Assembly (NCBI GenBank): GCA_012520135.1 | Contig: JAAYOX010000179.1 | Location: forward strand, 1 to 12,700 | Length of the DNA stretch: 12,700 bases | Direction of reading: 5' to 3' | Source of the DNA: Clostridia bacterium | GTDB lineage: Bacteria > Bacillota > DULZ01 | In this document: positions 1 to 7,730 of the stretch, piece after piece | How positions within the stretch are numbered: the first letter of the stretch is position 1 | Layout of the letters: each line of letters begins with the position of its first letter | Translations under genes and position numbers: made by a program | Notes under the pieces: model-generated | Database searches by the model: none | Seen by the model: the letters and a program-made list of their open reading frames with translations, nothing else | Told to the model about the DNA's origin: nothing

Positions 1-2
1 AC

Positions 3-1346
3 GGGGTAAAATCCCTTCGGTTAGCGGTACCCCTGAGAATTGATGACAATTGTCTCTCCTGCCACGGATTTCCTATCGGAAGCCCGGATCCCTTCGGCTA
101 CGCTAAAGAAGGCTATGTGGAAGGAGATATTCGCGCTCTCTACAGTTTTGCTACCCCTACAGCCCCTTTAGCAGCCAGAACCAATTTTATGCTGCTACAG
201 GTTGCCGGACTTGGAATAATTATCATCCTACTATTAGCCTTGGCCATCTGGTGGCTCATCAGACGGTTTGTCACTGAACCTTTGGCAGAAATGGCCGTCA
301 GTTTGGAAGAAATCAACAAAGGTGAAGGGGACCTGACTAAACGTTTAGTAATTAAAGACTATGACGAAGTCGGCGAACTGGCGGGTCACTTTAATAATTT
401 CCTTGGGCAGCTGTCCAAGATTATCAGGCAAATTGACGATACCGCTGAAGATGTTGCTAATATATCCGATCAGGTAGCCGACGCCTCTACCCAAACGGGG
501 CAAGCCACTGAACAGGTAGCTTACGCTATCGAAGGTTTGGCCCAAAGTGCCACCCAACAAGCCGACAGCATCACGGCCAGTAGTCACCAACTGGAAGGTT
601 TGGCTGAAAGCTCCTCCAGTGTGGCCAAAAGCTCAGATCGAGCAGCTAAGCTATCTAAAAGAGCCAATGAAATTGCCCTGGCAGGCCAAGAAAGCCTTGA
701 ACTGGCTAACGCTAAGATGCAAAATATGCAGACTACAGTGGACAATTCCGCTCGCATCATTAATCTTTTGGGAGAACGGTCTACGGAAATAGGTCAAATA
801 GCCGGTTTAATCCAAAATATTGCTGACCAGACCAATTTATTAGCCTTAAATGCCGCTATCGAAGCTGCCAGAGCCGGTGATGCAGGCAGAGGTTTTGCCG
901 TAGTAGCCGAGGAAGTACGCAAACTGGCTGAAGAATCAAACCGGGCTACAGTTAGCATTACAGAAATGATTAAAGAAATTCAGCAAGATACCAAGCAAGC
1001 CGTGGAAGGCATGATCCGATCTACGGAAGAAGTTGAAGAAGCCATGAAAGTGGTTGAAGAAGCCCATCGACTGCTCCAGAATATTGTTAAAGCGGCCCAG
1101 TCGGCTAACCGGGAAGTGCATATCATCAGTACTGAAGCGGAGCACTTGGCAGCCAGCAGTCACCAGATAGCCGAAGCTATGACCAGTGTCAGTGAGCATG
1201 CCCAGAAGATTAGCTTTAACGCTCAAGATGTCAGCGCCAGTGCTGAGGAACAGGCCGCCGCCGTGGAACAAATCAGCGCCAGTACTCACAACCTGGCCTC
1301 GGCTGCTGCTGAGTTGAAAGAAATGGTTAAACGGTTCAAGTATTAA
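3..1346 (+). CDS. Methyl-accepting chemotaxis protein with haem c-binding (DUF3365/Tll0287-like) sensor, 5'-truncated
   Basis: Chemoreceptor that senses a signal outside the membrane and controls the CheA kinase. The frame is open to the left edge, so the gene begins before the window and 447 residues are visible; the GTG at 117 is internal. Visible residues 1-60 are the end of an extracytoplasmic sensor with CLSCHGFP at 17-24, a CxxCH haem c attachment site, followed by a GYxxEGDIRA-like stretch typical of DUF3365 domains. One transmembrane helix lies at about 62-86, a HAMP domain at about 83-138, and the coiled-coil signalling domain runs to the end. The conserved hairpin tip is at about 263-313 (key pieces NIADQTNLLALNAAIEAARA and GFAVVAEEVRKLAEES). 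It ends in KRFKY, without a CheR-tethering pentapeptide. The haem domain implies redox or gas sensing by family knowledge; the ligand is unknown. No terminator is visible before the next gene. Confidence 0.93.
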   Translation, partial: GVKSLRLAVPLRIDDNCLSCHGFPIGSPDPFGYAKEGYVEGDIRALYSFATPTAPLAARTNFMLLQVAGLGIIIILLLALAIWWLIRRFVTEPLAEMAVSLEEINKGEGDLTKRLVIKDYDEVGELAGHFNNFLGQLSKIIRQIDDTAEDVANISDQVADASTQTGQATEQVAYAIEGLAQSATQQADSITASSHQLEGLAESSSSVAKSSDRAAKLSKRANEIALAGQESLELANAKMQNMQTTVDNSARIINLLGERSTEIGQIAGLIQNIADQTNLLALNAAIEAARAGDAGRGFAVVAEEVRKLAEESNRATVSITEMIKEIQQDTKQAVEGMIRSTEEVEEAMKVVEEAHRLLQNIVKAAQSANREVHIISTEAEHLAASSHQIAEAMTSVSEHAQKISFNAQDVSASAEEQAAAVEQISASTHNLASAAAELKEMVKRFKY

Positions 1347-1422
1347 AAAGACATAATACTAACAAAAGGGATGATGGGCATATATTATTAAGGATAATCT
1401 TACAGGTAACGGATGTGAGAAA

Positions 1423-2103
1423 ATGATTCCCATCAGCATTTCCTATGAAGAGATTTTGTTGAGACTTGCCTTAGCCACTGTTCTGGGAGGAATTATCGGC
1501 TATGAACGGGAAAGCTCCCATCATTATGCAGGATTGCGAACTCATATGCTGGTTTCTGTTAGCTCGGCTTTAATCGGCGTTGGTTCGATCGTATTGTTTA
1601 ATGAATACTATCAGGTCACCACTATGGATCCACTTAGGGTAGGTGCTCAAGTTATTTCAGGTATCGGTTTTCTGGGTGCCGGCGCTATTTTGAAACACGG
1701 TTCCAGCATTAAGGGGTTGACTACTGCTGCCAGCCTGTGGGGAATTGCCGCCGTAGGACTTTTCACCGGGTTAGGTGCCATCATTCCCAGTCTCATGGCG
1801 ACGGCAATCATCTTCCTGGCACTGACCTTAGCCCGGTATTCAGATTACCTGGACAAAAAAAGAGGCCTTTTATCCATCGAGATCTACGCCAGGGACGAAA
1901 TTGGGCAAGTAGGAGAAATCGGTTCCATCTTGTCTGATTTTCAGGCCAGCATCAAAAGTATCAATATGGAGCACCAGCAAAACAACGAAGTAGTATATCA
2001 CTTGCAGATCTCTATGATTAACCCTAAGAAAACCGACCGGCTTGGCCACTTAATCGCGAAAATGCGGCAAATTCCGGGAGTTTATAAAATCAATGTAGAG
2101 TAA
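1423..2103 (+). CDS. MgtC/SapB family inner-membrane protein
   Basis: Integral membrane protein of 226 residues in the MgtC/SapB family. Members have been linked to Mg2+-limited growth, membrane potential and ATP synthase control in pathogens, but the role in free-living Firmicutes is not settled. Family signatures are GYERE at 26-30, AGLRTH at 36-41 and SGIGFLGAGAILK at 79-91, followed by GLTTAASLW at 98-106. About four to five hydrophobic helices fill residues 10-137. Residues 148-226 form a soluble, ACT-like C-terminal domain, as in longer MgtC proteins. The ATG is the first start after an in-frame stop at 1372-1374, and the ribosome binding site is weak (GGATGTGAG). It lies 76 bases after the chemoreceptor gene, so co-transcription is possible but not shown. 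A hairpin terminator overlaps the stop codon. Confidence 0.92.
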   Translation: MIPISISYEEILLRLALATVLGGIIGYERESSHHYAGLRTHMLVSVSSALIGVGSIVLFNEYYQVTTMDPLRVGAQVISGIGFLGAGAILKHGSSIKGLTTAASLWGIAAVGLFTGLGAIIPSLMATAIIFLALTLARYSDYLDKKRGLLSIEIYARDEIGQVGEIGSILSDFQASIKSINMEHQQNNEVVYHLQISMINPKKTDRLGHLIAKMRQIPGVYKINVE

Positions 2104-2134
2104 AGGGAGGCAGTGCGCCTCCCTTCTATTTTTT
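2103..2134 (+). terminator. Rho-independent terminator of the MgtC gene
   Basis: A perfect 7-bp stem, GGGAGGC (2105-2111) with GCCTCCC (2117-2123), has a 5-nt loop, can be extended by two A-T pairs, and is followed by TTCTATTTTTT. It begins at the stop codon. On the other strand the stem is followed only by TTTACT, so it may weakly stop transcripts coming from the DegV gene as well. Confidence 0.88.
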
Positions 2135-2152
2135 GATACCCTTCATTATCCT

Positions 2153-2181
2153 AATCGGTGTTAATCACGGGCTTCAGAGGA
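2153..2181 (+). repeat. 29-nt partial copy of the 8752 palindromic element's left end
   Basis: These 29 bases match 8754-8782 at 26 positions, in the same orientation. The shared core is TGTTAATC then two variable bases then GGGCTTCAGAGGA. The match stops two bases before the DegV stop codon (2183-2185), and no right-hand inverted arm is found nearby, so it looks like a remnant or an isolated end of the larger element. Like the larger copy, it lies between two convergent genes. Confidence 0.6.
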
Positions 2182-2182
2182 T

Positions 2183-3049
2183 TTATCTCTTGTCTCCCAT
2201 GAAAAATAGAGCAAGTACTCCCGCCCCGGTATGCGAACCAATCACCGGTCCTACGTAACCAATCATCACATCTTTTACAGGATGATCCGCTAAAATCATC
2301 TCTTTTAACATTTGGGCATCAGCCGGAGAATCCCCGTGGCTGATAAAAACAACTTGTTCCTCGGGGTTGACTATTCTTTCATCCAGCTGTTCTTTTAGAT
2401 ATTTGATGGATTTGGCTCTTCCCCGCACTTTAGCTTTGGGAATCAGCCTTCCCTCATCGTCAACATTTAGCACAGGCTTTACATTCAGCATGGTTCCAAC
2501 AAAAGCAGCAGTTCCGGACAACCGCCCGCCTCTTTTCAGATGATTCAGATCTTCTACCGTAAACCAGTGATTAAGCTTCAGCTTGTTGTTTTCCACCCAG
2601 TCAACAATTGCTTGAAAATCAGCACCTTGCTCCCTTAATTCCAGGGCATAATGAACCAGCAAACCCTGTCCCAAAGAAGCGCAGCAGGAATTGATTAGAG
2701 CAATCTTGGCCTGGGGGGTTTCCTCCAATATAATGTCCCTGGCTGCCACAGCACTATTGAAAGTGCCGCTTAATGCTGACGAAAAACCAATATAAATTAC
2801 GCCCCCAGGGTGATCTTTATATTGCTTGAATAATTCCACGAATGTATGCACATTAACTTGTGAAGTAGTAGGCATAGCCCCTTGCCGGACTGTATTATAA
2901 AAATCAGTAAAAGACAAAGACTTCCCAAGATCATCCAAATAATCCTTTTCATTAAGATGGAACATCAAATTAACTATAGGTAATTGATGTTTTTCAACAT
3001 AGGCCAAAGGTAGATCACTACAGGAATCCGTAATGATTACAGGTCTCAT
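2183..3049 (-). CDS. DegV family (FakB-like) fatty-acid-binding protein
   Basis: A 288-residue, full-length DegV-family protein. Characterised members (FakB) bind a fatty acid and present it to the kinase FakA, so that exogenous acyl chains become acyl-phosphates; others have unknown lipid ligands. Visible landmarks are the N-terminal IITDSCSDLP (5-14), the lipid-pocket motif PTTSQ (60-64), FSSALSGTFNSA (89-100), KRGGRLSG in the middle, and a C-terminal IGSHTGAGVLALFF motif. The start is ATG with a strong GGAGGAG site about 8 bases upstream. It follows the dikinase gene after only 29 bases with no terminator between, so the two are almost certainly co-transcribed. No FakA (Dak2-type) gene is present in the window, so the partner kinase is unknown. 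The family call is firm; the ligand is not known. Confidence 0.93.
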   Translation of the reverse strand: MRPVIITDSCSDLPLAYVEKHQLPIVNLMFHLNEKDYLDDLGKSLSFTDFYNTVRQGAMPTTSQVNVHTFVELFKQYKDHPGGVIYIGFSSALSGTFNSAVAARDIILEETPQAKIALINSCCASLGQGLLVHYALELREQGADFQAIVDWVENNKLKLNHWFTVEDLNHLKRGGRLSGTAAFVGTMLNVKPVLNVDDEGRLIPKAKVRGRAKSIKYLKEQLDERIVNPEEQVVFISHGDSPADAQMLKEMILADHPVKDVMIGYVGPVIGSHTGAGVLALFFMGDKR

Positions 3050-3078
3050 TAACTCATCTCCTCCGCAATATTGTATTT

Positions 3079-5589
3079 CTATTCTATCCCAAGCACAGAA
3101 ATTTTTGAATGGGTTGATATCAAACCCTTACTACCGTCTACAGTCACCTGGATACCGTCAGCCAACAAACCGGTGGCCCCGGCTACACCCATCACTGCCG
3201 GTATGCCGTACTCCCGGGCGATGATGGCCGCATGGGATAAGGCACTCCCGTGTTCCACGATGAGACCGCCGATGATCGAGAATACAGGGGTCCAAGAAGG
3301 ATTAGTGGACTGGGCTACTAAAATGTCCCCGGGCTGCAACCGGTGTAACTCCTCGGGGTTCTTAATCACCCGGCAAGGACCGGTAACTTGTCCCCGGCTG
3401 GCAGCTATTCCTTGTAACAGGTGATCGGAATCAGTCCTTACAGGAGCGCCAAGATCCCTGTTGGCCCATCGTGCTTTTCGTTTCTCATGGTCTGTTTTCC
3501 TTTGCTTTATAGTTTCCTCCAGCTGACGTCTACTTACGTCCCTGTGGCTGTAAAGGTCCTGGATTAAGTCCCTAACCTCCCAGAAAGTTAAATACATGAT
3601 ATCGCGCTTGTCCTTAAGATACCCCTTGTAGACCAATTGCTGACCAATGGCTAAAAATAGAGTCCGGAAAACCAGCATGGCCTTGGTCAGGTAAGAATGA
3701 CTGTTCTCCCGGAAGGCAGTATATTGCCGGCTGTACTCCAGCAAACGTGCAATAATCTTCCTCACAGGCAATAGCTTGCCCCATCCCCTACCGGTCAGCC
3801 TTGCCAGCTTCAATTCGGCTTGAGCCCGACGTTGAAGTTGCTCCCCTTTTTCGCCATTGTTTAAGTTAGGTTGGAGAACAAGTCCTTTGATCATTCCCCA
3901 AACTACCTCCGGACGATCCTGCCAAGTAGCCGCCCCAATTCCACCCAAACCCTGGCTAACTTCCCGGTGGCCATGTTCGGCAACTAATTTCTCAAAGAGA
4001 GCGTAAGCCTCCCCGGCCGCTTCCATTTCCTTAATTCCGCCGGCCACTTCTTCCGCGGAGTGGGACAGAACAAATTCTTTTACTTGGTCATTTTCCCTGA
4101 TTACACGGGCAATTTCCTCCAGAGAACGATTAACTTCCATGGTGACCTGAGGTTGTCCTGCCACCAGGTCCTCAAATAAGGCTTCCCCTTCACTCCCGTA
4201 TAAACGCTTCAAGAGTTTGCGGAAAAACTTATATACGTTGCCATATTGTATATAAAGCAAATAGCGAAATGTATTGGCTCTTTGAAAATCCCTAAAGCCG
4301 TCTTCCAGGTATTCCATAATGATTTCCATAGGAAAATTGATGACCAAGTCTTGTTTCATCAGTTGCACATATTTATCAAAAGCCGCTTCATTCAAATGCC
4401 ATTCCTGGATTAGGTTTCCGACCAGCATCTTTCCCAAATAAAAGATGCGCCTGGAAGAAGGTTTGATGGCCGGCGGAGTAAAGTAATCCGGAAATACCCC
4501 TTGCTCCACCTTCCTCCAGTTTACCACCGGTACGGAGAAACCCAACTGGGCATAGGCGGCAAAAAGGCTTAAGTAATATATTTTGGCAACAACCGCATCC
4601 AGGGGGAGAACCGGTTCCGGAAAACGTTCCTGAATATTGATGAAAATCTCCTCTTGAATAGGAGTAGGATTTTTAGGCTTGTGAAACTGCCATTCTTCCT
4701 CCGCCAATGTGGTAATAGGCCTGGACTGCAGTATAAATAATTCCCCGTTATAAAAGGCCCATTCCACGTCTTGATAGTCTTCAAATAGATATTCCAGCTT
4801 TTTGCCTTCATGGGCTAGCTGTCGCAACGCAAAATCAGTTAATAACGGATAATCTCCCTGAATGTTACGGGAGGAAATGATATTTTGTTCTTTGTTTATC
4901 GTATAGATTTCACCGGCCACTTCCCCTTGTACCAGTTTTTCCGCCAAACCGGCAACTGCCTCGATATAGATTTCCTCCCGGGAATTGGTGATAGGATTAG
5001 CGGTAAACATAACCCCTGCTACTTGTGCTGCCACCATTTCCTGCACTATAACCGCCATACCCACTTTATCGTGATCCAATTGTTTCTGTAGGCGGTAATG
5101 CATGACCCGGGGCGACCACAAAGAAACCCAACAGTTAATCACCGCTTCCTTAACCTGTTGCCAATTTTCCAAATTCAGATAACTTTCCAGTTGGCCGGCA
5201 AAAGAGGCAGATGGTAAGTCTTCCGCCGTGGCTGAAGAGCGAACTGCTACTTTAATACCCTGTCTAGCCCGGAGAACTTTTTCGTACCCCTCACGTAAAG
5301 CCTCCTCTACCTCGCCTGGCATTGGTATTTTTCTGATCAATACCTGGATCTTACCCGATATTTCCTCCAAGTGACTCAGATTATCCAAGGTTACGGTATT
5401 GGCCATTTCCGTAATTTCTTGAAATAAGCCTGACTGTTTCAAGGCTTGAAAATATGCTCCGGTAGTGAGACAAAAACCGGGAGCCGTCTGGGATTTTCTG
5501 GCTATTGCTCCTAGGTTGGTAGCTTTGCTACCGCATGAAGCCATGTGACGGGGCATTATTTCAGCCAGTTCAATGGTTAGCTTTGCCAT
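3079..5589 (-). CDS. RPH-like ATP-grasp/phosphohistidine dikinase (PEP synthase-related)
   Basis: An 836-residue phosphotransferase of the PEP-utilising superfamily. Residues 1-300 form a PEP synthase-type ATP-grasp domain, with GSKATNLGAI (20-29), AVRSSATAEDLPSASFAGQ (115-133), AGVMFTANP (191-199) and ILQSRPITTL (286-295). Residues 310-725 are a helix-rich middle domain, with FRENSHSYL (626-634) and DIMYLTFWEV (663-672), patterns typical of rifampicin phosphotransferase relatives. Residues 730-836 are the swivelling domain, and the catalytic histidine is probably H786 in SALSHAAIIARE. Canonical PEP synthase places this domain in the centre and ends in a PEP-binding TIM barrel, which is absent here. 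The length and order match rifampicin phosphotransferase (ATP + substrate to phosphorylated substrate + AMP + Pi), but the substrate cannot be read from sequence. The ATG follows a strong AGGAGG site. It is the first gene of an operon with DegV. Confidence 0.88.
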   Translation of the reverse strand: MAKLTIELAEIMPRHMASCGSKATNLGAIARKSQTAPGFCLTTGAYFQALKQSGLFQEITEMANTVTLDNLSHLEEISGKIQVLIRKIPMPGEVEEALREGYEKVLRARQGIKVAVRSSATAEDLPSASFAGQLESYLNLENWQQVKEAVINCWVSLWSPRVMHYRLQKQLDHDKVGMAVIVQEMVAAQVAGVMFTANPITNSREEIYIEAVAGLAEKLVQGEVAGEIYTINKEQNIISSRNIQGDYPLLTDFALRQLAHEGKKLEYLFEDYQDVEWAFYNGELFILQSRPITTLAEEEWQFHKPKNPTPIQEEIFINIQERFPEPVLPLDAVVAKIYYLSLFAAYAQLGFSVPVVNWRKVEQGVFPDYFTPPAIKPSSRRIFYLGKMLVGNLIQEWHLNEAAFDKYVQLMKQDLVINFPMEIIMEYLEDGFRDFQRANTFRYLLYIQYGNVYKFFRKLLKRLYGSEGEALFEDLVAGQPQVTMEVNRSLEEIARVIRENDQVKEFVLSHSAEEVAGGIKEMEAAGEAYALFEKLVAEHGHREVSQGLGGIGAATWQDRPEVVWGMIKGLVLQPNLNNGEKGEQLQRRAQAELKLARLTGRGWGKLLPVRKIIARLLEYSRQYTAFRENSHSYLTKAMLVFRTLFLAIGQQLVYKGYLKDKRDIMYLTFWEVRDLIQDLYSHRDVSRRQLEETIKQRKTDHEKRKARWANRDLGAPVRTDSDHLLQGIAASRGQVTGPCRVIKNPEELHRLQPGDILVAQSTNPSWTPVFSIIGGLIVEHGSALSHAAIIAREYGIPAVMGVAGATGLLADGIQVTVDGSKGLISTHSKISVLGIE

Positions 5590-5611
5590 GTTCTCCTCCT
5601 AAAATGCCACT

Positions 5612-5651
5612 AAAGCAAAAATGGCTATGACCTTTAGCTCATAGCCATTTT
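5612..5651 (-). terminator. Hairpin terminator downstream of the radical SAM gene
   Basis: A perfect 13-bp inverted repeat, AAAATGGCTATGA (5618-5630) with its complement at 5639-5651, has an 8-nt loop. Read on the minus strand the stem ends in TTTTT, then GC, then TTT, consistent with intrinsic termination of the radical SAM transcript 48 bases after its stop. Because a promoter overlaps its upstream arm, the same repeat could instead, or also, be an operator for the dikinase gene. Confidence 0.75.
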
Positions 5652-5675
5652 AAAGTATTTTTACATGACATTCAA
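5647..5675 (-). promoter_or_regulatory. Candidate sigma-A promoter of the dikinase-degV operon
   Basis: On the minus strand a TTGAAT -35 box (5675-5670) and a TAAAAT -10 box (5652-5647) are separated by 17 bases, close to consensus. Transcription would start near 5640, inside the hairpin loop, giving a leader of about 50 bases before the dikinase ATG. Such transcripts would carry only one arm of the hairpin. This is a pattern match only. Confidence 0.5.
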
Positions 5676-5698
5676 TGGGTCCCCGCATCCTACTATAT

Positions 5699-7042
5699 TC
5701 AATGCACATGTGCTTTTTTCCACAATCCCTCGGCTGTAGCCGCCCATTCTTCCGCTGCCTTACGGCATTTGTTAGTCAGTTCAACCACATCTTCACCGTC
5801 GGCTTGAGTAGATGAGGCACCTGAAGCTTCGACCATCTCTTTCAGTTTGTCAGGATTGTCCAAACAAGGGCAGGGACGCAAATGATTATTGTTAAAGGGA
5901 TGATTTTTCCTGTATTGTTGAAATAATGGAGACTGCAATGCTTCCAGTAAAGTTTTTTCTTTTATATTTGTATCGGAAAAATGGATAAAGGCACAAGGTT
6001 CCACATCGCCATTAGCATTAATATGCAAGTAGGAACGTCCTCCCGCGATACAACCATTAACATATTCACCGTCATTCCAAAAATCCAGCAAAAAACACGG
6101 TTTTTCTGCTCTCATTTTTCGTACCCGATGATACATGTACTCCCTTTGCCCTGCTGTTACCATCATATCTACAACAGCATGTTTGCCGATAGGCATGTAA
6201 GTAAAATACCAACCAAACAGACAACCTTTGTTAATCAGGAAATCCACAAATTCGTCGGAACCGACAATTTGCGTATTGTATTTGTGATAGGTAGCGGAAA
6301 AGCCGAAACCTACACCTACTTCCCGTAAAATGTCCATCGCCTTCATCACTTTACGAAAAGTACCTTTGCCTCTACGTCGATCTGTCTCTTCTTCAAAACC
6401 ATCCACACTGATGGCCAGGGCGAAATTCCCCACTCGTGCCAAATCACGGGCATAAAATTCGTCAATCAGGGTGGCATTGGTAAACGCCAGGAACATGCAA
6501 TCACGGTGCTTCTCAGCTAAATTCAACAAATCCTTCTTCCGAAGGGTAGGCTCTCCCCCGGAATAGATATACATGTAAATACCCAGTTCCTTGCCTTGCC
6601 TAATGATCTCATCCAGTTCGTCAAAAGTAAGGCCACTGTCTTTGTCATATTCGGCAGCCCAGCAACCTGTGCACTTTAAATTGCAAGCCGGAGTAGGATC
6701 CATCAAGATGGCCCAAGGGATATTGCAGCCGTACTTTTCTTTCAATTTGGACTTTACCGGTGTGGCCAGTACAGCGGATTGGAAAAAGAAATTCCGAACG
6801 AAGGACTGTTGACATTTAGGATTAACCTGGCTAAAAACCCTTTCCATCAATCCATACCAATTGCTTTTAGGATCGCCGGCTATCTCCCGAAAACCGCCCA
6901 GAATCTTTTTATGTTCTTCGTTCTTGACCAGTTTTTCTGCAATGTTTAGGATAGTAGCAATATTCGCCATGGGATCCTTGTTGATATAGCTTATGATCTC
7001 CTTCACAAGCACATCTGCCATCCGGGTCTTTACAGTGCTCAT
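5699..7042 (-). CDS. Radical SAM protein with SPASM/twitch-like auxiliary cluster domain
   Basis: A 447-residue radical S-adenosylmethionine enzyme. The CxxxCxxC site for the catalytic [4Fe-4S] cluster is CNLKCTGC at C120, C124 and C127, followed by the SAM-binding SGGEP at 161-165 and a (beta/alpha) partial barrel to about 300. The C-terminal part holds C331-x13-G-x4-C350 and then C391-P-C393, which resembles a SPASM/twitch domain binding one auxiliary Fe-S cluster, though the full SPASM cysteine set is not present. About 110 residues precede the core and a tail of about 50 residues follows it, with another Cys at 426 and ending HVH. The ATG has a GGGAGGG site upstream. It lies 53 bases downstream of the TetR gene on the same strand, with a palindrome in the gap. 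The substrate is unknown: SPASM-type enzymes often modify peptides, but no short peptide gene is seen beside it. Confidence 0.88.
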   Translation of the reverse strand: MSTVKTRMADVLVKEIISYINKDPMANIATILNIAEKLVKNEEHKKILGGFREIAGDPKSNWYGLMERVFSQVNPKCQQSFVRNFFFQSAVLATPVKSKLKEKYGCNIPWAILMDPTPACNLKCTGCWAAEYDKDSGLTFDELDEIIRQGKELGIYMYIYSGGEPTLRKKDLLNLAEKHRDCMFLAFTNATLIDEFYARDLARVGNFALAISVDGFEEETDRRRGKGTFRKVMKAMDILREVGVGFGFSATYHKYNTQIVGSDEFVDFLINKGCLFGWYFTYMPIGKHAVVDMMVTAGQREYMYHRVRKMRAEKPCFLLDFWNDGEYVNGCIAGGRSYLHINANGDVEPCAFIHFSDTNIKEKTLLEALQSPLFQQYRKNHPFNNNHLRPCPCLDNPDKLKEMVEASGASSTQADGEDVVELTNKCRKAAEEWAATAEGLWKKAHVH

Positions 7043-7063
7043 CTCTGCTCCCTCCCTTTTATC

Positions 7064-7079
7064 TCGACACTAACGTCGA
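7064..7079. promoter_or_regulatory. Candidate operator palindrome between tetR and radical SAM genes
   Basis: TCGAC and GTCGA form a perfect 5-bp inverted repeat around 6 central bases (16 bp in total), typical in size for a TetR-family binding site. It lies in the 53-base gap just upstream of the radical SAM ribosome binding site. A weak minus-strand promoter-like pair (CTGGCA, 16 bases, TTTATT) sits immediately upstream, so a bound regulator could cover the start of transcription. It could also be a small RNA hairpin. Confidence 0.4.
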
Positions 7080-7095
7080 AATAAAACATAAAAAT

Positions 7096-7692
7096 CTAAA
7101 CTGCCAGTCCGTCCAATAATAAATAAATTGCCTGTAGATGAGCCTCAATTTTCATTTCCTGATTCCATGCCTTTTCTAACAATACGCCTTCTACTAACCC
7201 AAACAAAATAGACGACAGTGCCTCATGATCAACCGGCTTGATCTCTCCTATACTCACCGCCTCCTTGATTAGGTTTTTGAAAAGAAGTCTAACCTCTCCC
7301 ATTCTATGCCTGAAAGACAGTTCAAATTGAGGGTTTTTGGCCTTTAACAACAGCCAAACTTCAGTAAAAATTACCAGCATGAAGTATTTATTATGATCCC
7401 TGATAACATTTGCAATAAAAGTTTTCATTTTTTCCAAACTGGTAATATCCTGTGCCTCGAACAAAGATTTCTGCTCAGCCAGGAACTTTTCATATTCCCT
7501 TTTTAAAGAATAAAAAAGAATGTCTTCCTTATTTTTAAAATAGGAATATAGGGTAGTACGTCCAATTCCGCATTTGGCGGCAATATCTCCCAAAGTGGCG
7601 TTATTATAACCTTGGTCAAAAAAAACCCAGATCGCTTCACGAGCAATTTCAGCTTTGATTTGTTCATAATCAACAATCTTAGGGATCTTCAT
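7096..7692 (-). CDS. TetR/AcrR family transcriptional regulator
   Basis: A 198-residue, full-length TetR-family repressor. The N-terminal helix-turn-helix covers about residues 14-60, with the recognition stretch TLGDIAAKCGIGRTTLYSYF and then KNKEDIL. The C-terminal 130 residues form the helical ligand-binding and dimer domain, rich in hydrophobic and aromatic residues. The ATG has a weak AGTAGG site. It is divergent from the ECF S-component gene and lies directly upstream of the radical SAM gene on the same strand, so it probably controls that gene and itself. The inducer is unknown. Confidence 0.93.
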   Translation of the reverse strand: MKIPKIVDYEQIKAEIAREAIWVFFDQGYNNATLGDIAAKCGIGRTTLYSYFKNKEDILFYSLKREYEKFLAEQKSLFEAQDITSLEKMKTFIANVIRDHNKYFMLVIFTEVWLLLKAKNPQFELSFRHRMGEVRLLFKNLIKEAVSIGEIKPVDHEALSSILFGLVEGVLLEKAWNQEMKIEAHLQAIYLLLDGLAV

Positions 7693-7730
7693 AACCTACT
7701 TTCTTTATCTAAGTTCAATAATGTAATTTA

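Noticed and set aside
936..1289. Minus-strand ORF opposite the chemoreceptor
   Set aside because: A shadow of the repetitive coiled-coil coding sequence, with no start signal or recognisable domain.
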